A stretch of 64,000 nucleotides of DNA, taken from positions 163,192 to 227,191 of the forward strand of contig CACLZL010000001.1 in the NCBI GenBank assembly GCA_902611405.1, read 5' to 3'. This document shows positions 1 through 10,496 of this stretch, piece after piece. Source of the DNA: an uncultured Pelagibacteraceae bacterium. GTDB taxonomy: Bacteria > Pseudomonadota > Alphaproteobacteria > Pelagibacterales > Pelagibacteraceae. The notes under the pieces are model-generated. The model worked only from the letters and a program-made list of their open reading frames with translations, was not told where the DNA came from and ran no database searches. Position 1 is the stretch's first letter; the number at the start of each line of letters is the position of its first letter. Position numbers and translations under genes: made by a program.

Positions 1-222
1 TGGCAGACAAATATCAATGATATCAATTTCTTTAACTTTTAATACATCGTCAAAATTTAGAGAAACTTTTGTCTCAGTATTTGATTGTAATATTTTATCA
101 ATAGCTTCCCTAGTTAAACCGCATAATGTGTGAACATTAAATCTCTCAGATACTTTTTGAAAATCTTCAAAATGTTTTGCCCCTATATTGGTTCCTATTA
201 TTGCAACTTGATATTTTTTCAT
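1..222 (-). CDS. Gfo/Idh/MocA family oxidoreductase, N-terminal part (truncated by window edge)
   Basis: Reverse-strand translation from ATG at 222 gives MKKYQVAIIGTNIGAKHFEDFQKVSERFNVHTLCG..., a Rossmann start typical of the family; open to window edge; ATGA-type overlap with the next gene. Confidence 0.7.
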   Translation of the reverse strand, partial: MKKYQVAIIGTNIGAKHFEDFQKVSERFNVHTLCGLTREAIDKILQSNTETKVSLNFDDVLKVKEIDIIDICLP

Positions 223-1229
223 TTTTTTTCAGCTTGCTCTTGAGCTTTGATAGCAAGTTCCATTGAAAGATAAGTAAGTTCTTGAGGACATGCAGTATCT
301 GTTCTGTTTAAAACATCATTAATTAAATTATTAAAGTAGGGTAGTTTAACATTAGAGCAATCGATGTATTTCACTTCATCATTATTTGCTAAAAATAAAT
401 GATTACCTTTTTTTGATTTTGCTAAATCAGTATATTTTCTTATTTCAATAAAACCTTTGTCTCCAAGTATTAACAATCTGCCATCCCCCCAGGTTGGAAG
501 GGCATCTGGAGTAAACCAATCTAGGCGAATATAACCATGCCCACCATTACCAGTAAGGTTCACTTCACCAAAATCTTGAAAACCAGGCGTATCTTTCTTT
601 GTCGTATTTTCTACTAATGAATGGTTGATTTTTGCCTGATTTGAATTCGTAAAAACCAAAAATTGATGAATTTGGTGAGAACCAATATCGGTAATGATTC
701 CTCCATAACTTTGACGATTATAAAACCAATCAGGTCTTTCATAGTTTCCTTGTCTATGGGGACCAGTTCCAATCGTTTGTTTTACTTTTCCTATTTTATT
801 CTCATTTACTAATTCTTCAGCTTTAGCAACTGCAGCAACGTGAAATCTCTCTGAAAAATTTACTGACCATATTTTTCCAGTTTCTTTTACTGTTTTTTTG
901 ATCTGATTTAATTGATCAAGGGTAGTGCAACCCGGTTTATCTACCATAACATCTTTACCAGCTTTTAAAGCATCTATTGAATGACCAGCTCTATCTACAG
1001 GAATTGAAGATATTAAAATCATATCAATTGATGAGTCATTTAATATCTCTTTTTTATTTTCTTTTCTTTTAATATTTGGATATTTAGAATTAAATTCTTT
1101 TAGAGTTAATGGATTACCCTCAGTCCAAAAATATTCACACGTACATCCTTCTTTTAACATCTCACCCAACATGTCAAAGATATGACCATGATCGATACCT
1201 ATTACTCCAAGATTAATAGTCTTTTTCAT
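219..1229 (-). CDS. Gfo/Idh/MocA family oxidoreductase
   Basis: N-terminal GVIGIDHGH, internal DKPG motif and family-like C-terminal domain. Confidence 0.85.
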   Translation of the reverse strand: MKKTINLGVIGIDHGHIFDMLGEMLKEGCTCEYFWTEGNPLTLKEFNSKYPNIKRKENKKEILNDSSIDMILISSIPVDRAGHSIDALKAGKDVMVDKPGCTTLDQLNQIKKTVKETGKIWSVNFSERFHVAAVAKAEELVNENKIGKVKQTIGTGPHRQGNYERPDWFYNRQSYGGIITDIGSHQIHQFLVFTNSNQAKINHSLVENTTKKDTPGFQDFGEVNLTGNGGHGYIRLDWFTPDALPTWGDGRLLILGDKGFIEIRKYTDLAKSKKGNHLFLANNDEVKYIDCSNVKLPYFNNLINDVLNRTDTACPQELTYLSMELAIKAQEQAEKK

Positions 1230-1233
1230 CTAG

Positions 1234-2058
1234 TTAATAAGTTCCTTTTCTATCTGAACCTCTGTAAAATATTTCTTGCAAATATTTATTTTCTCTTATT
1301 CTCAAGGATTTACCTGCTTCACTCATAAACGAATTAGTACGACCAATTACCTCGTGATAATGAAGCTCATCTTTTCCTCTAGCAATTTGAACACTGTTTT
1401 TACCTAAGGTTTGTTTTACATTCGTACCTATATAGCTTTGGATAACAAAACCAATTCTTCTATCATTACTTTTGTTTATACCTGAGCCGTGAACTATTCT
1501 TGGATGGTGTAAAGACATTTGACCTGCTTTAAGTTCTATAGATTTAATTTCATTTTCTGGAACTCCTTCTACCGTTTGGCCACGTGTTAATAGATTTCCT
1601 TCGTTAAATTTTTGGTTATGATCTCTTAGTTCTCTATGAGATTTCGGCCACATTCTCATACAACCATTTTTATTATTGGAATCTGTGATTGCTATCCATG
1701 CAGTAACCCAATTGTGAGGTTCCAATCCGATATATTTTGCATCTTGGTGATAGCTTACAAATTCCTCTTGTTTAGGATTTTTTATAAATAAAGTAGTACT
1801 GCAAACTAAAATATTTTTTCCAATAATACTTTCAACAGCATCAAGAATTTTTGAATTATGAACAATTGCATCAAGTTTAGGAGAGATTAAATGAACATTA
1901 TATCTACCAGATTTATCAATTTCATTAGGTATTTCTTTTTCTATCAACTCTATTTCATTTTTTGCTGCTAAAGCTTCTTCTTTAGTCAAAACATCTAAAG
2001 GAGCAACATATCCTTCTTCATTGTACTGTTTAAGTTGATTTGAATTAAGATAAGTCAT
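1234..2058 (-). CDS. Phytanoyl-CoA dioxygenase (PhyH) family protein
   Basis: Typical PhyH N-terminus (QLKQYNEEGYVAP), HQD iron-binding motif and distal HGSG histidine. Confidence 0.85.
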   Translation of the reverse strand: MTYLNSNQLKQYNEEGYVAPLDVLTKEEALAAKNEIELIEKEIPNEIDKSGRYNVHLISPKLDAIVHNSKILDAVESIIGKNILVCSTTLFIKNPKQEEFVSYHQDAKYIGLEPHNWVTAWIAITDSNNKNGCMRMWPKSHRELRDHNQKFNEGNLLTRGQTVEGVPENEIKSIELKAGQMSLHHPRIVHGSGINKSNDRRIGFVIQSYIGTNVKQTLGKNSVQIARGKDELHYHEVIGRTNSFMSEAGKSLRIRENKYLQEIFYRGSDRKGTY

Positions 2059-2076
2059 ATTATTTTTAAAGATTAT

Positions 2077-2865
2077 ATGAGTGCAATTATTACTTCAATA
2101 CATAACTGTCCTGTTAAATCTATTTCATTTCAAAACATTGAGAAGTGTAAAATTAATAAAAATATTGGAATAGTTGGGGATAGAGTTTTTGCTTTTTCTC
2201 AAAATCTTGATTTGGATCAATCTAAAGAATTTGAAAAAAATCCCAAAGCAAGGAAAGGAAAATGGAATAAAATTGTAACACTTAAAAATACTCCAGTGTT
2301 TAATAAGTATAATTTTTCAAATGAGGAAAATAAGTTAACTTTAACACTTAAAGATAAAGAAATTATTACTATTAATATTAATAACTTTGATGAAAGAGAC
2401 GATCTTGTAAAAAAATTAATTGAATTAGAGGGTTCTTTAAAAAATGATATTAGACTTATGAGAAATGATGAGTACCCTTTTTATGATACTTCCATATCTA
2501 ATAAATCAGTGTTTAACAATTCAATTTCTCTTATAAATATAAATAGTGTTAGAGATTTTGAAAATAAAATTGATAGAAAAATTGAAATGTCAACATTTAG
2601 AGGGAATTTGTATTTTGATGGGATGGAGGCCTGGGAAGAAAGAAATTGGATTGGTAAAACTCTAAAAATTAATAATGTCTTGTTTAAAGTAGAAAAAAAT
2701 ATTCCAAGATGTGTTGCTATTAACTTAAAACCTAAAACAGATGATAATTCTTTTAATTTACTTAAAATTTTAAAACAAACTTACGATCATTATGAGATGG
2801 GTGTTTATTTGACACCCGAAAATGACGGTGAAATAAATTTATCAGAAAAAATCCTTATAAAATAA
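2077..2865 (+). CDS. MOSC domain-containing protein (N-terminal beta-barrel + MOSC)
   Basis: SIHNCPVKSIS N-terminus; FRGNLYFDGMEAWEERNWIG and IPRCVAINLKPKT motifs. Confidence 0.8.
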   Translation: MSAIITSIHNCPVKSISFQNIEKCKINKNIGIVGDRVFAFSQNLDLDQSKEFEKNPKARKGKWNKIVTLKNTPVFNKYNFSNEENKLTLTLKDKEIITININNFDERDDLVKKLIELEGSLKNDIRLMRNDEYPFYDTSISNKSVFNNSISLININSVRDFENKIDRKIEMSTFRGNLYFDGMEAWEERNWIGKTLKINNVLFKVEKNIPRCVAINLKPKTDDNSFNLLKILKQTYDHYEMGVYLTPENDGEINLSEKILIK

Positions 2866-2962
2866 ATATTAAACAACTTAAGATTGAAATTTTTTTTCAG
2901 TCTGGCTGTACACTTGTAATCTTATCTGCTTAACTTTATCTAAACATAATAAGGGAGATATC

Positions 2963-3808
2963 ATGAGAAAAATATATAAAACATTAACTGTTTTGTTTGT
3001 TCTTCTGTTTAGTATTTCGACTGTTAATGCAAAGACGTTAACTGAAAGACTTGCAGATGGTCACAAATTAAGATTAGGTTTTGGTACTGCTGTGCCATGG
3101 GCATATGCTGGAGATAATGGTGAGGCATTAGGTTTCGTGAACATGATTGCATTAACTGTTTTAGAAGAAATGGGTATTACTGAGCATGAAACTAAGGTAT
3201 TTGAATGGTCAGGCCTTATCCCAGGAATAAACGCTGATAGATCAGATATGATTACTGGAGGTATGTACATTCTAAAAAGCAGATGTGCGAATATTGATTT
3301 TTCAGATCCAATTGGAGTATTTGGAGATGCGATGTTAGTTCCAAAAGGTAATCCTAAAGGAATTAATAATTATGCAGATGTAATAAGAACAGGAGCTAAA
3401 CTTGTAACTGGAACTGGTTTTAATACTGTAGAGGCAGCAAAAAAAGCTGGTGTTCCAGATAGTCAAATGCTTTTAGTAGAAGGTGAAGTTGGTATTTTAG
3501 CAGCGATGAAAGCTGGAAGAGCAGATGCTGCTGTTCAAACTTTCTTTGGTGCAAAAGAGCATGAGGAAAAAACTGGTGGAGCATTTGAAGTAACTGATCC
3601 TAAATTAATGCCTAAAGAGACTGTAAATGTTGTTGGTATTGGTTTTAGAAAAAGTGATAGCAAGTTCAGAGAAGCTTTCAATGTAGCTCTAGCTAAAGTT
3701 TTAGCTAACCCTGGAAAAATGTTAGAAAGAGCTGGTAAGTATGGCTATGATAAAGCTCAACTACCACCACCTGACATGACTACTGAGTGGGCTTGCTCAA
3801 CTAAATAA
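2963..3808 (+). CDS. ehuB: ABC transporter substrate-binding protein, EhuB-like (ectoine/hydroxyectoine or polar amino acid type)
   Basis: Signal peptide, SBP family 3 features (GLIPGINADRSDMITGGMYI), followed by two HAAT-type permeases and an EhuA-like ATPase. Confidence 0.65.
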   Translation: MRKIYKTLTVLFVLLFSISTVNAKTLTERLADGHKLRLGFGTAVPWAYAGDNGEALGFVNMIALTVLEEMGITEHETKVFEWSGLIPGINADRSDMITGGMYILKSRCANIDFSDPIGVFGDAMLVPKGNPKGINNYADVIRTGAKLVTGTGFNTVEAAKKAGVPDSQMLLVEGEVGILAAMKAGRADAAVQTFFGAKEHEEKTGGAFEVTDPKLMPKETVNVVGIGFRKSDSKFREAFNVALAKVLANPGKMLERAGKYGYDKAQLPPPDMTTEWACSTK

Positions 3809-3827
3809 TTTACATAATTTAAAGACT

Positions 3828-3862
3828 AAACCAGGCATCTTAAATGTTGCCTGGTTTTTAAA
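3828..3862 (+). terminator. Intercistronic hairpin plus T-tract (terminator/attenuator) between SBP and permease genes
   Basis: AAACCAGGCA (3828-3837) ... TGCCTGGTTT (3848-3857) perfect 10-bp inverted repeat followed by TTT. Confidence 0.75.
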
Positions 3863-3879
3863 ATCTAAAGGAAAATACT

Positions 3880-4551
3880 TTGACATATTTTGAATTTTTG
3901 AACGAGCATGGCATTACCCTATTATTAGGAACAGTAACTACAATAAAAGTTCTTGTTTGTTCTATGATTCTATATGTGATTATTTCTATGATTTTTGGTT
4001 TGATGAGACTTTCTAAAAATTTAGCTATACAAGGGATTGCAACGGTATATATAGAATTTTTTAGAGGAACTTCTTTATTAGTTCAATTATTTTGGGCCTA
4101 TTATGTATTACCTTTTTTTGGAATATCACTAGAAGCTTTTACAGCTGGAGTAGTAGCTCTAGGTTTGAATTTTGGTGCATATGGTGCAGAAATTGTAAGG
4201 GCGGGAATTCTTGCGGTGCCGAAAGGACAATGGGAGGCAGCACATGCTTTAAATTTTACTCCAGCAAAAAGAATTAAAAGAATTATTATTCCGCAAATAT
4301 TTCCAATAATTTTACCACCCGCTGCAAATTTAACTGTAGAATTATTAAAAGCTACAGCATTGGTTGCATTAGTGACAGTTGTCGATTTAACTTTTGAAGC
4401 AAAACAAATTAACTCTATTACATGGTTATCAGCACAGTGTTTTGGAACAGCATTACTGATTTACTATATTATTGCTAGATTTGCATTAGTTCCATTTTTA
4501 AGATGGTTAGAAGTATTAGCAGCTAGAAAGGTTGGAAAGGAGAGAATTTAG
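3880..4551 (+). CDS. ehuC: ABC transporter permease, EhuC-like (TTG start)
   Basis: HisM/GlnP-type permease: EFFRGTSLLVQLFWAYYVLP and EAAHALNFTPAKRIKRIIIPQ motifs. Confidence 0.65.
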   Translation: MTYFEFLNEHGITLLLGTVTTIKVLVCSMILYVIISMIFGLMRLSKNLAIQGIATVYIEFFRGTSLLVQLFWAYYVLPFFGISLEAFTAGVVALGLNFGAYGAEIVRAGILAVPKGQWEAAHALNFTPAKRIKRIIIPQIFPIILPPAANLTVELLKATALVALVTVVDLTFEAKQINSITWLSAQCFGTALLIYYIIARFALVPFLRWLEVLAARKVGKERI

Positions 4552-4554
4552 ATT

Positions 4555-5232
4555 ATGGAAATGGGGTGGAGATGGGATTTTACAATAGAAATTTTGCCAC
4601 AAATGGCAATAGCAACTTTAAACACTATTCTTGCTGCTGGTGTGGGTTATGCAATTGCTTTGGTTGTTGGATTATTTTTTTTACTAGGCCAAAGAACACC
4701 GTTTAAAATTGTTAACTGGTTAAATAGAGAAATAGTAGAATTTATAAGATCTACACCTCTTCTAATTCAATTATTTTTTGTTTATTTCGTACTACCACAA
4801 TTTGGCATTACATTATCAGCGTGGGTATGTGGAATGATTACAATCGGTCTTCATTTTGGAACTTATTTATCCGAAGTTTACAGAGGGGCGCTGGAAGGAG
4901 TTTCAAAAACACAATGGGAGGCTTGTAGAGCTCTTAATTTTTCTACAATTTATACTTATAGAAGAATTGTCTTACCACAAGCATTTCCAATAGCTATACC
5001 GGGAATGGGGAATTACTTGGTCGGAATTTTTAAAGATACCCCATTACTATCTACTATTGGCGTAGCAGAATTATTTCATGCAGCTACAGCTGTAGGTGGC
5101 TACAATTATAGATATTTAGAACCATATACTATAGTTGGAATAATATTTTTAACATTATCTATTCCAGCAGCAATGTGGGTAAGAAAATTAGAAAATGATG
5201 TTAATAAAGCACAAGGTAAAATAAAAAAATAA
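4555..5232 (+). CDS. ehuD: ABC transporter permease, EhuD-like
   Basis: EFIRSTPLLIQLFFVYFVLP and EACRALNFSTIYTYRRIVLPQA motifs. Confidence 0.65.
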   Translation: MEMGWRWDFTIEILPQMAIATLNTILAAGVGYAIALVVGLFFLLGQRTPFKIVNWLNREIVEFIRSTPLLIQLFFVYFVLPQFGITLSAWVCGMITIGLHFGTYLSEVYRGALEGVSKTQWEACRALNFSTIYTYRRIVLPQAFPIAIPGMGNYLVGIFKDTPLLSTIGVAELFHAATAVGGYNYRYLEPYTIVGIIFLTLSIPAAMWVRKLENDVNKAQGKIKK

Positions 5233-5235
5233 ATT

Positions 5236-6024
5236 ATGAAAAATGCATTAGATGAAATAATTGTTCAATTTGATCAAGTAACAAAACAATATGGTGATTT
5301 AGTAGTTTTAGATAAATTAAATTTAGATATTAAAAAAAATGAAATGGTCTCAATTATTGGACCATCTGGATCTGGTAAAACTACAGTTCTAAGAGTTTTG
5401 ATGACTTTAGAAAAAATAAATGGGGGAGTTATAAATTTAGACGGTGAGCCATTAACTCATATGAATGAAAATGGTAATCTAATTGAAGCAAATGAAAAAT
5501 ATTTAAGGGAAAGACGTTCCAAAATTGGAATGGTTTTTCAACAATTTAACTTATTTCCTCATATGACTGCTTTACAAAATTGCATAGAAGCACCAATTGA
5601 AGTTTTGGGTCTTAAAAAAGAAGAAGCTGAAGAAAGAGCTCTTGATTTACTTGAGTTAGTAGGGCTTACAGATAAAAAAGATCAGCACCCAAGTAGACTT
5701 TCTGGAGGGCAGCAACAAAGAGTAGCTATAGCAAGAGCACTTGCTATGAGACCTAAAGTTATGCTTTTAGATGAGATAACTTCTGCGCTTGATCCCGAGG
5801 TTGTTGGAGAGGTTTTAAATGTTATACGTTCTCTCAATAAAGAGCACAACTTAACCATGATTATGGTGACCCATCAGATGGGATTTGCTCGTGAAATTTC
5901 AGACAGAGTTTGTTTTTTTAATGAGGGTAAAATATTTGAGGAAGGTCCGCCAGAAAAATTATTTGGAGATCCACAAAATGAGAGAACTAAACAGTTTCTT
6001 CATGCAGTTCTGGACTCTCATTAA
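5236..6024 (+). CDS. ehuA: ABC transporter ATP-binding protein, EhuA-like
   Basis: Walker [27 protein letters not shown], Walker [13 protein letters not shown]. Confidence 0.7.
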   Translation: MKNALDEIIVQFDQVTKQYGDLVVLDKLNLDIKKNEMVSIIGPSGSGKTTVLRVLMTLEKINGGVINLDGEPLTHMNENGNLIEANEKYLRERRSKIGMVFQQFNLFPHMTALQNCIEAPIEVLGLKKEEAEERALDLLELVGLTDKKDQHPSRLSGGQQQRVAIARALAMRPKVMLLDEITSALDPEVVGEVLNVIRSLNKEHNLTMIMVTHQMGFAREISDRVCFFNEGKIFEEGPPEKLFGDPQNERTKQFLHAVLDSH

Positions 6025-6038
6025 TCTTAAACTTTAAT

Positions 6039-7352
6039 TTATTTATAATTTTGATCGGTTTCTATCGTTGTAGAGTTTTCTTCCAATGTAGCTGGGGTAT
6101 CAGGATCTAATTCTAACCCAGCTGGTGTAATTGTTGCTGGAACTGGTGTAAATGTTGAGTCAGGATTTTCAACAGTATCTCTTACTTTCATTCTATACAA
6201 ACCAAATCCACCAATGATCGCATGAGCAATAATTAAAAAAATAAATAAACCATTTATCCCATACCATTCCATAAATATAGAACATAAAATAGGACCACTA
6301 ATTGCTCCAACGCCAAAAATAAACTGCAAACCACCGCCTGCAGCTACGAATTTTGATTTAGGAACAAAGTCATTTGTATGGGCAAGATTTAGTGAAAATA
6401 ATGGAAGACATAAACTAGAATAGAGTCCTACAGAAATAAAAAATATAATTTTTCTAAAGCTAAATTCATCCATGTAATAAATATTTTGAATAGGATCATT
6501 AGAAGTTAAAATTGAAATTAAAGCTAAAAAAGAACTTCCAAAAGTTGTTACTACAATTACTTTTCTTCTATCAAAAGTATCTGAAAAATAACCGATTGGA
6601 CCTTGACCAATCACTCCAGCAATTGTCGAGATAAATAAAAGTATCGACGTTTCAGTTAAAGTTAATTTTGCAAGAGTTGCATAAACAGATATTAAAGAAA
6701 AGAATGCTGCATGAATAATACCAGTAAAGAATGAACTGAGTGAACCAAGAGGAGAAATATTATATAATTCTTTAATACTTATTGTTTCTATCTTTTTAAA
6801 TTTTGGAGCAGGTCTTTTAGTTAATAAAATTGGGACTAGAGCCACTGAAAGTAAAATTGAAACTAAAATAAATGGTTCATAATCATCAGGTTTACTAACG
6901 TTAAGTAGCAACATGCCTATGGCTAAACCAAAGTAAATTACCATCATATAAGCAGATAGTAGTTGTCCTCTGTTTTTATTTGTAGCTCTATCATTTAACC
7001 AACTTTCCGTAACTACATAACAACTAACTAAACTTATACCTGTTATAAATCTACTAATTGTCCACATAAATGGATTTACATAAACTACAGCAACTAAAGC
7101 ACTTAAAGAAGCAAGTGACGCAAATGCAGCAAATACTCTTATATGACCAACTTTTGAAACAAAATTAGGCGTAGTTCTTGAACCCACAAAGTAACCGATA
7201 AAGTATCCAGACATGAAAATACCAGTTGTAAAAACACTAAAATCTTCAAGCACTGATCTAATACCCATAACTTGCATTTGCAATCCATGAGCAATCATCA
7301 TTACCCCTATCCCTATAAATAGAGCCCAAGACTTTTTTACTTCTCTTTGCAT
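6039..7352 (-). CDS. MFS transporter (YcaD-like)
   Basis: 12-TM hydrophobic pattern, RFITGISLVSCYVVTESWLND motif. Confidence 0.8.
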   Translation of the reverse strand: MQREVKKSWALFIGIGVMMIAHGLQMQVMGIRSVLEDFSVFTTGIFMSGYFIGYFVGSRTTPNFVSKVGHIRVFAAFASLASLSALVAVVYVNPFMWTISRFITGISLVSCYVVTESWLNDRATNKNRGQLLSAYMMVIYFGLAIGMLLLNVSKPDDYEPFILVSILLSVALVPILLTKRPAPKFKKIETISIKELYNISPLGSLSSFFTGIIHAAFFSLISVYATLAKLTLTETSILLFISTIAGVIGQGPIGYFSDTFDRRKVIVVTTFGSSFLALISILTSNDPIQNIYYMDEFSFRKIIFFISVGLYSSLCLPLFSLNLAHTNDFVPKSKFVAAGGGLQFIFGVGAISGPILCSIFMEWYGINGLFIFLIIAHAIIGGFGLYRMKVRDTVENPDSTFTPVPATITPAGLELDPDTPATLEENSTTIETDQNYK

Positions 7353-7383
7353 ATTTTGTTTTTAAATTTTAATAATTTTTTGG

Positions 7384-8259
7384 CTAAGTAGTTTTGGTTT
7401 GTGTTTTTTTTATGGCCAGTAAAGAATGAATTGCTATCGTGGTAATGATAACTATACCCCCATAGATGGTCTCGTTAGAAGGCTGTTCTTTGATAACCAT
7501 CCAGACCCATATCGGTCCAAGGATAGTTTCTAGGAGAAAAAATAGATTAACTTCAGCTGCTGTAATAAATCTTGGTGCTATAGTGACTAAAACAAATGGT
7601 ATAGCTACACACATCACACACATTAAAGGTATATAAAAAAGATCATTTCCCACCAATGCAAAGTCTTTAACGAAGAAAAAGGCAAATATTGCAACACACG
7701 ATTTTCCAATTACAGCAGCAGGCACTAAATCGTTAGATTTTGCATATCTTGCAATGTTTGCATTACAGGCTAATCCAAAAGAAGTTATTAAACCAAAAAA
7801 ATCTCCATAAAAATTACCAAGACTTAAAGAGTCGTAAAAAATATAAACACAAGCAATAAAGGTAATTATAATAGCAATCCAAGTCCTATTATCCGGTTTT
7901 TCTTTTAAGAAAATAGCTCCTAATATTGCTGATAGCATTGGTGCAAGAGCTACCATTAATAAAGTATTTGCTACATTGGTATTTTGTATTGAGATAATAA
8001 AAGTAATATTGCAAATAGAAAAACTAATTACATAAAAAATACCTGGGTAACCAATTTTCAACAAAGCTTTTAAGAAATTATTTTTATAAAAAAAAAGAAG
8101 ACCAATTAGAACTACGACAAATGGTATTGCACCTCTGTAAAAAAGCATTCCCCAAGTATCAATATTTGATAATCTGATTAGTAAAGAGTCTGGAGTTATA
8201 AACATAACTCCTATAAAGGCCATCAATGAACCTTTTTTTTGATTACTTAAATCATTCAC
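7384..8259 (-). CDS. DMT superfamily (EamA) transporter
   Basis: 10-TM EamA-like duplicated architecture. Confidence 0.8.
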   Translation of the reverse strand: MNDLSNQKKGSLMAFIGVMFITPDSLLIRLSNIDTWGMLFYRGAIPFVVVLIGLLFFYKNNFLKALLKIGYPGIFYVISFSICNITFIISIQNTNVANTLLMVALAPMLSAILGAIFLKEKPDNRTWIAIIITFIACVYIFYDSLSLGNFYGDFFGLITSFGLACNANIARYAKSNDLVPAAVIGKSCVAIFAFFFVKDFALVGNDLFYIPLMCVMCVAIPFVLVTIAPRFITAAEVNLFFLLETILGPIWVWMVIKEQPSNETIYGGIVIITTIAIHSLLAIKKTQTKTT

Positions 8260-9182
8260 GCCTTAAGTTCTTTCCAAAAAGTTTTAGCTAAATTTATCCC
8301 TGATAGATCATAAAGTGTTTTGATTCCAGTTGGAGATGTAACATTTATGTCTCCATTAAGTTTTTGATCTATAAAATCAATTCCTGCAAAAAAAATATTT
8401 TCTTTCATTAAATCTTTTGCAATTAGTTTTGAAACCTTATTTTCTTTACTTGTTAATCTGATATTAGTTGGTTTTGCTCCTTTACTCATATTGCTTAAAA
8501 TCGAACCTTTTTTTGGTACTCTTGAAATTGCACCACATACTTTTCCATTAATAATAAAGACTCTTTTATCTCCTTTACTTATTCTAGGAAGAAATTGCTG
8601 ACACATGATATGATCATTTTTTTTTATAAATTTATTAATTAATTTTGAATTAAATTTAGTTAGTAAATGAATATCATTTCCACTGAAACTATGAATGGGC
8701 TTTAAAATTACTTTTTTGTTTTTTTTGAAAAATTTTTTTATTTCATCCATATTTTGAGTAAAAATAGTAGCAGGCATATATTTTTGATATTTAGATGAAT
8801 ACAATTTTTCAGAAATATTCCTAATTGAGGTGGGGTTATTAATTATTTTAACTTTTCTCTTAATTTTATCCAAAATATATGTTGTTGAAATATACTCAAG
8901 ATTAAAAGGTGGATCTTGGCGAATAAGAAGAAATTTACATTTTGTTAAATCTAAATTTTGTTTTTTTAAGATTTTATAGAATTTTTTTTGTCTATAGTTA
9001 AATTTAATGAAAAAACCCTTGGCTATAACTTTTGAATTAACAACTGATAAGTTTTTTGGATCATAATAAAAAATTTTATATTTTTTATTCTGAATTTCGT
9101 TTGCTAAAAATACACTTGTATCCGTTAAAGGATTTAGTTTAGAAGGATAGTTTCCTTGAATAGCAACAATTTTATTTATCAT
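8256..9182 (-). CDS. gshB: Glutathione synthase (ATP-grasp)
   Basis: LIRQDPPFN, VILKPIHSFSGNDI and NVTSPTGIKTLYDLSGINLA motifs; next to gshA. Confidence 0.85.
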   Translation of the reverse strand: MINKIVAIQGNYPSKLNPLTDTSVFLANEIQNKKYKIFYYDPKNLSVVNSKVIAKGFFIKFNYRQKKFYKILKKQNLDLTKCKFLLIRQDPPFNLEYISTTYILDKIKRKVKIINNPTSIRNISEKLYSSKYQKYMPATIFTQNMDEIKKFFKKNKKVILKPIHSFSGNDIHLLTKFNSKLINKFIKKNDHIMCQQFLPRISKGDKRVFIINGKVCGAISRVPKKGSILSNMSKGAKPTNIRLTSKENKVSKLIAKDLMKENIFFAGIDFIDQKLNGDINVTSPTGIKTLYDLSGINLAKTFWKELKA

Positions 9183-10467
9183 ACAATTCGTCTAAATTCT
9201 CATTTTTTGAAAATTTACTAATCATATGATCTGCGTTTGTTGTCTTATTATCAATTACTTTTTGTAGATGGTTTAGAAATATAGTTTCGTTATTACCTTT
9301 TTTACTTAAAACATCTCTATTGTCTAATCCTTTTCTTGAAAGATCTAAAAGCGTAGATGACCAATAAAGAAGATCTTTGCCCATTAATTGAGTATTAAAT
9401 CCCTTTTGTGGTGCTTCTAGATAAGCGTTAATTATTTTATCTTTATCCCATGTTTTAATTAGTTCATGAACTTCATCTAAATTTCCATAAAGCATACCTA
9501 TATTAAAAGCTGGTCCAGAACATAAACAATCCCAACCACAGGTATCCATTGATCTCAATTCAATATATTTTTTAACTCTGTTTTCAGTAAATATCGTACT
9601 TAAGTGAGTTGTTAAGTCTGTTTCGGTTGGAAGTCTTTTTTCAATCTCTCGAATATTTCCTTCCATAAAATCTTTAAAAATATATTTTTTGCCTGAAATA
9701 TATTGATTTTTATTTTGTATAAATAAAATAGGAAATTTAATTACAAAATCAGCATATTTTTCAAAATTCATATTTTCGAAAAATAATTTAGGTAATCCAC
9801 CTCTAGAAGTACTTTGCCATACTTTAGATCTATAAGATAAATAGTTACTATTTTTTTTCTCCACAATTGAGGAATTAGCAAACAAAGCAATTGCAATTGG
9901 AACAATTGAGTTTGCTACTCTAAACTTTTTAACAAAATCTTCCTCTGAGCTAAAATCTATATTTAACTGTGTGCCACATGTTCGATACATCATATCTAAA
10001 CTAAGCTCACCACCTAAAGGCATATCCTTGGTCATCAATTTATATCGTTGTTTAGGATTATTGGGGATTTCATTTAATTTAGATATTGGATCAAATCCTG
10101 CACTTACAATTTTTATATCTAATTTTTTGGTAACTTGTTTTAATTCAAACAAATAATCTTGTGACTCTGCACAAGCTTCATGCATATGATTTAATTTATC
10201 TCCTGATAATTCTATTTGATTGCCTGGTTCAAGGGTTATATTTTTACCACCTTTATTTAGACCAATTATATTTTCTTTTTCAAAAACTGGATTCCAGCCA
10301 AATTCAAGTAAGGCTGTAAACATTTCTTTTATTTTTGGATAATCAACTCTCTTGTTGTCTAATTTATTAAACAGAAACTTTTCATGCTCTATACCAATTT
10401 TAAAATTTTTGGACTCTTTAATACCTGATTTAAAATAATTAATAATTTTTTCTTTTGAATCAATCAT
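9172..10467 (-). CDS. gshA: Glutamate-cysteine ligase (plant/alphaproteobacterial type)
   Basis: GIEHEKFLF, GNQIELSG, MYRTCGTQLNIDFSSE and YIELRSMDTCGWD motifs. Confidence 0.88.
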   Translation of the reverse strand: MIDSKEKIINYFKSGIKESKNFKIGIEHEKFLFNKLDNKRVDYPKIKEMFTALLEFGWNPVFEKENIIGLNKGGKNITLEPGNQIELSGDKLNHMHEACAESQDYLFELKQVTKKLDIKIVSAGFDPISKLNEIPNNPKQRYKLMTKDMPLGGELSLDMMYRTCGTQLNIDFSSEEDFVKKFRVANSIVPIAIALFANSSIVEKKNSNYLSYRSKVWQSTSRGGLPKLFFENMNFEKYADFVIKFPILFIQNKNQYISGKKYIFKDFMEGNIREIEKRLPTETDLTTHLSTIFTENRVKKYIELRSMDTCGWDCLCSGPAFNIGMLYGNLDEVHELIKTWDKDKIINAYLEAPQKGFNTQLMGKDLLYWSSTLLDLSRKGLDNRDVLSKKGNNETIFLNHLQKVIDNKTTNADHMISKFSKNENLDELYDK

Positions 10468-10496
10468 TCGCTGTAAATAGTGATTTATATCTAAAT

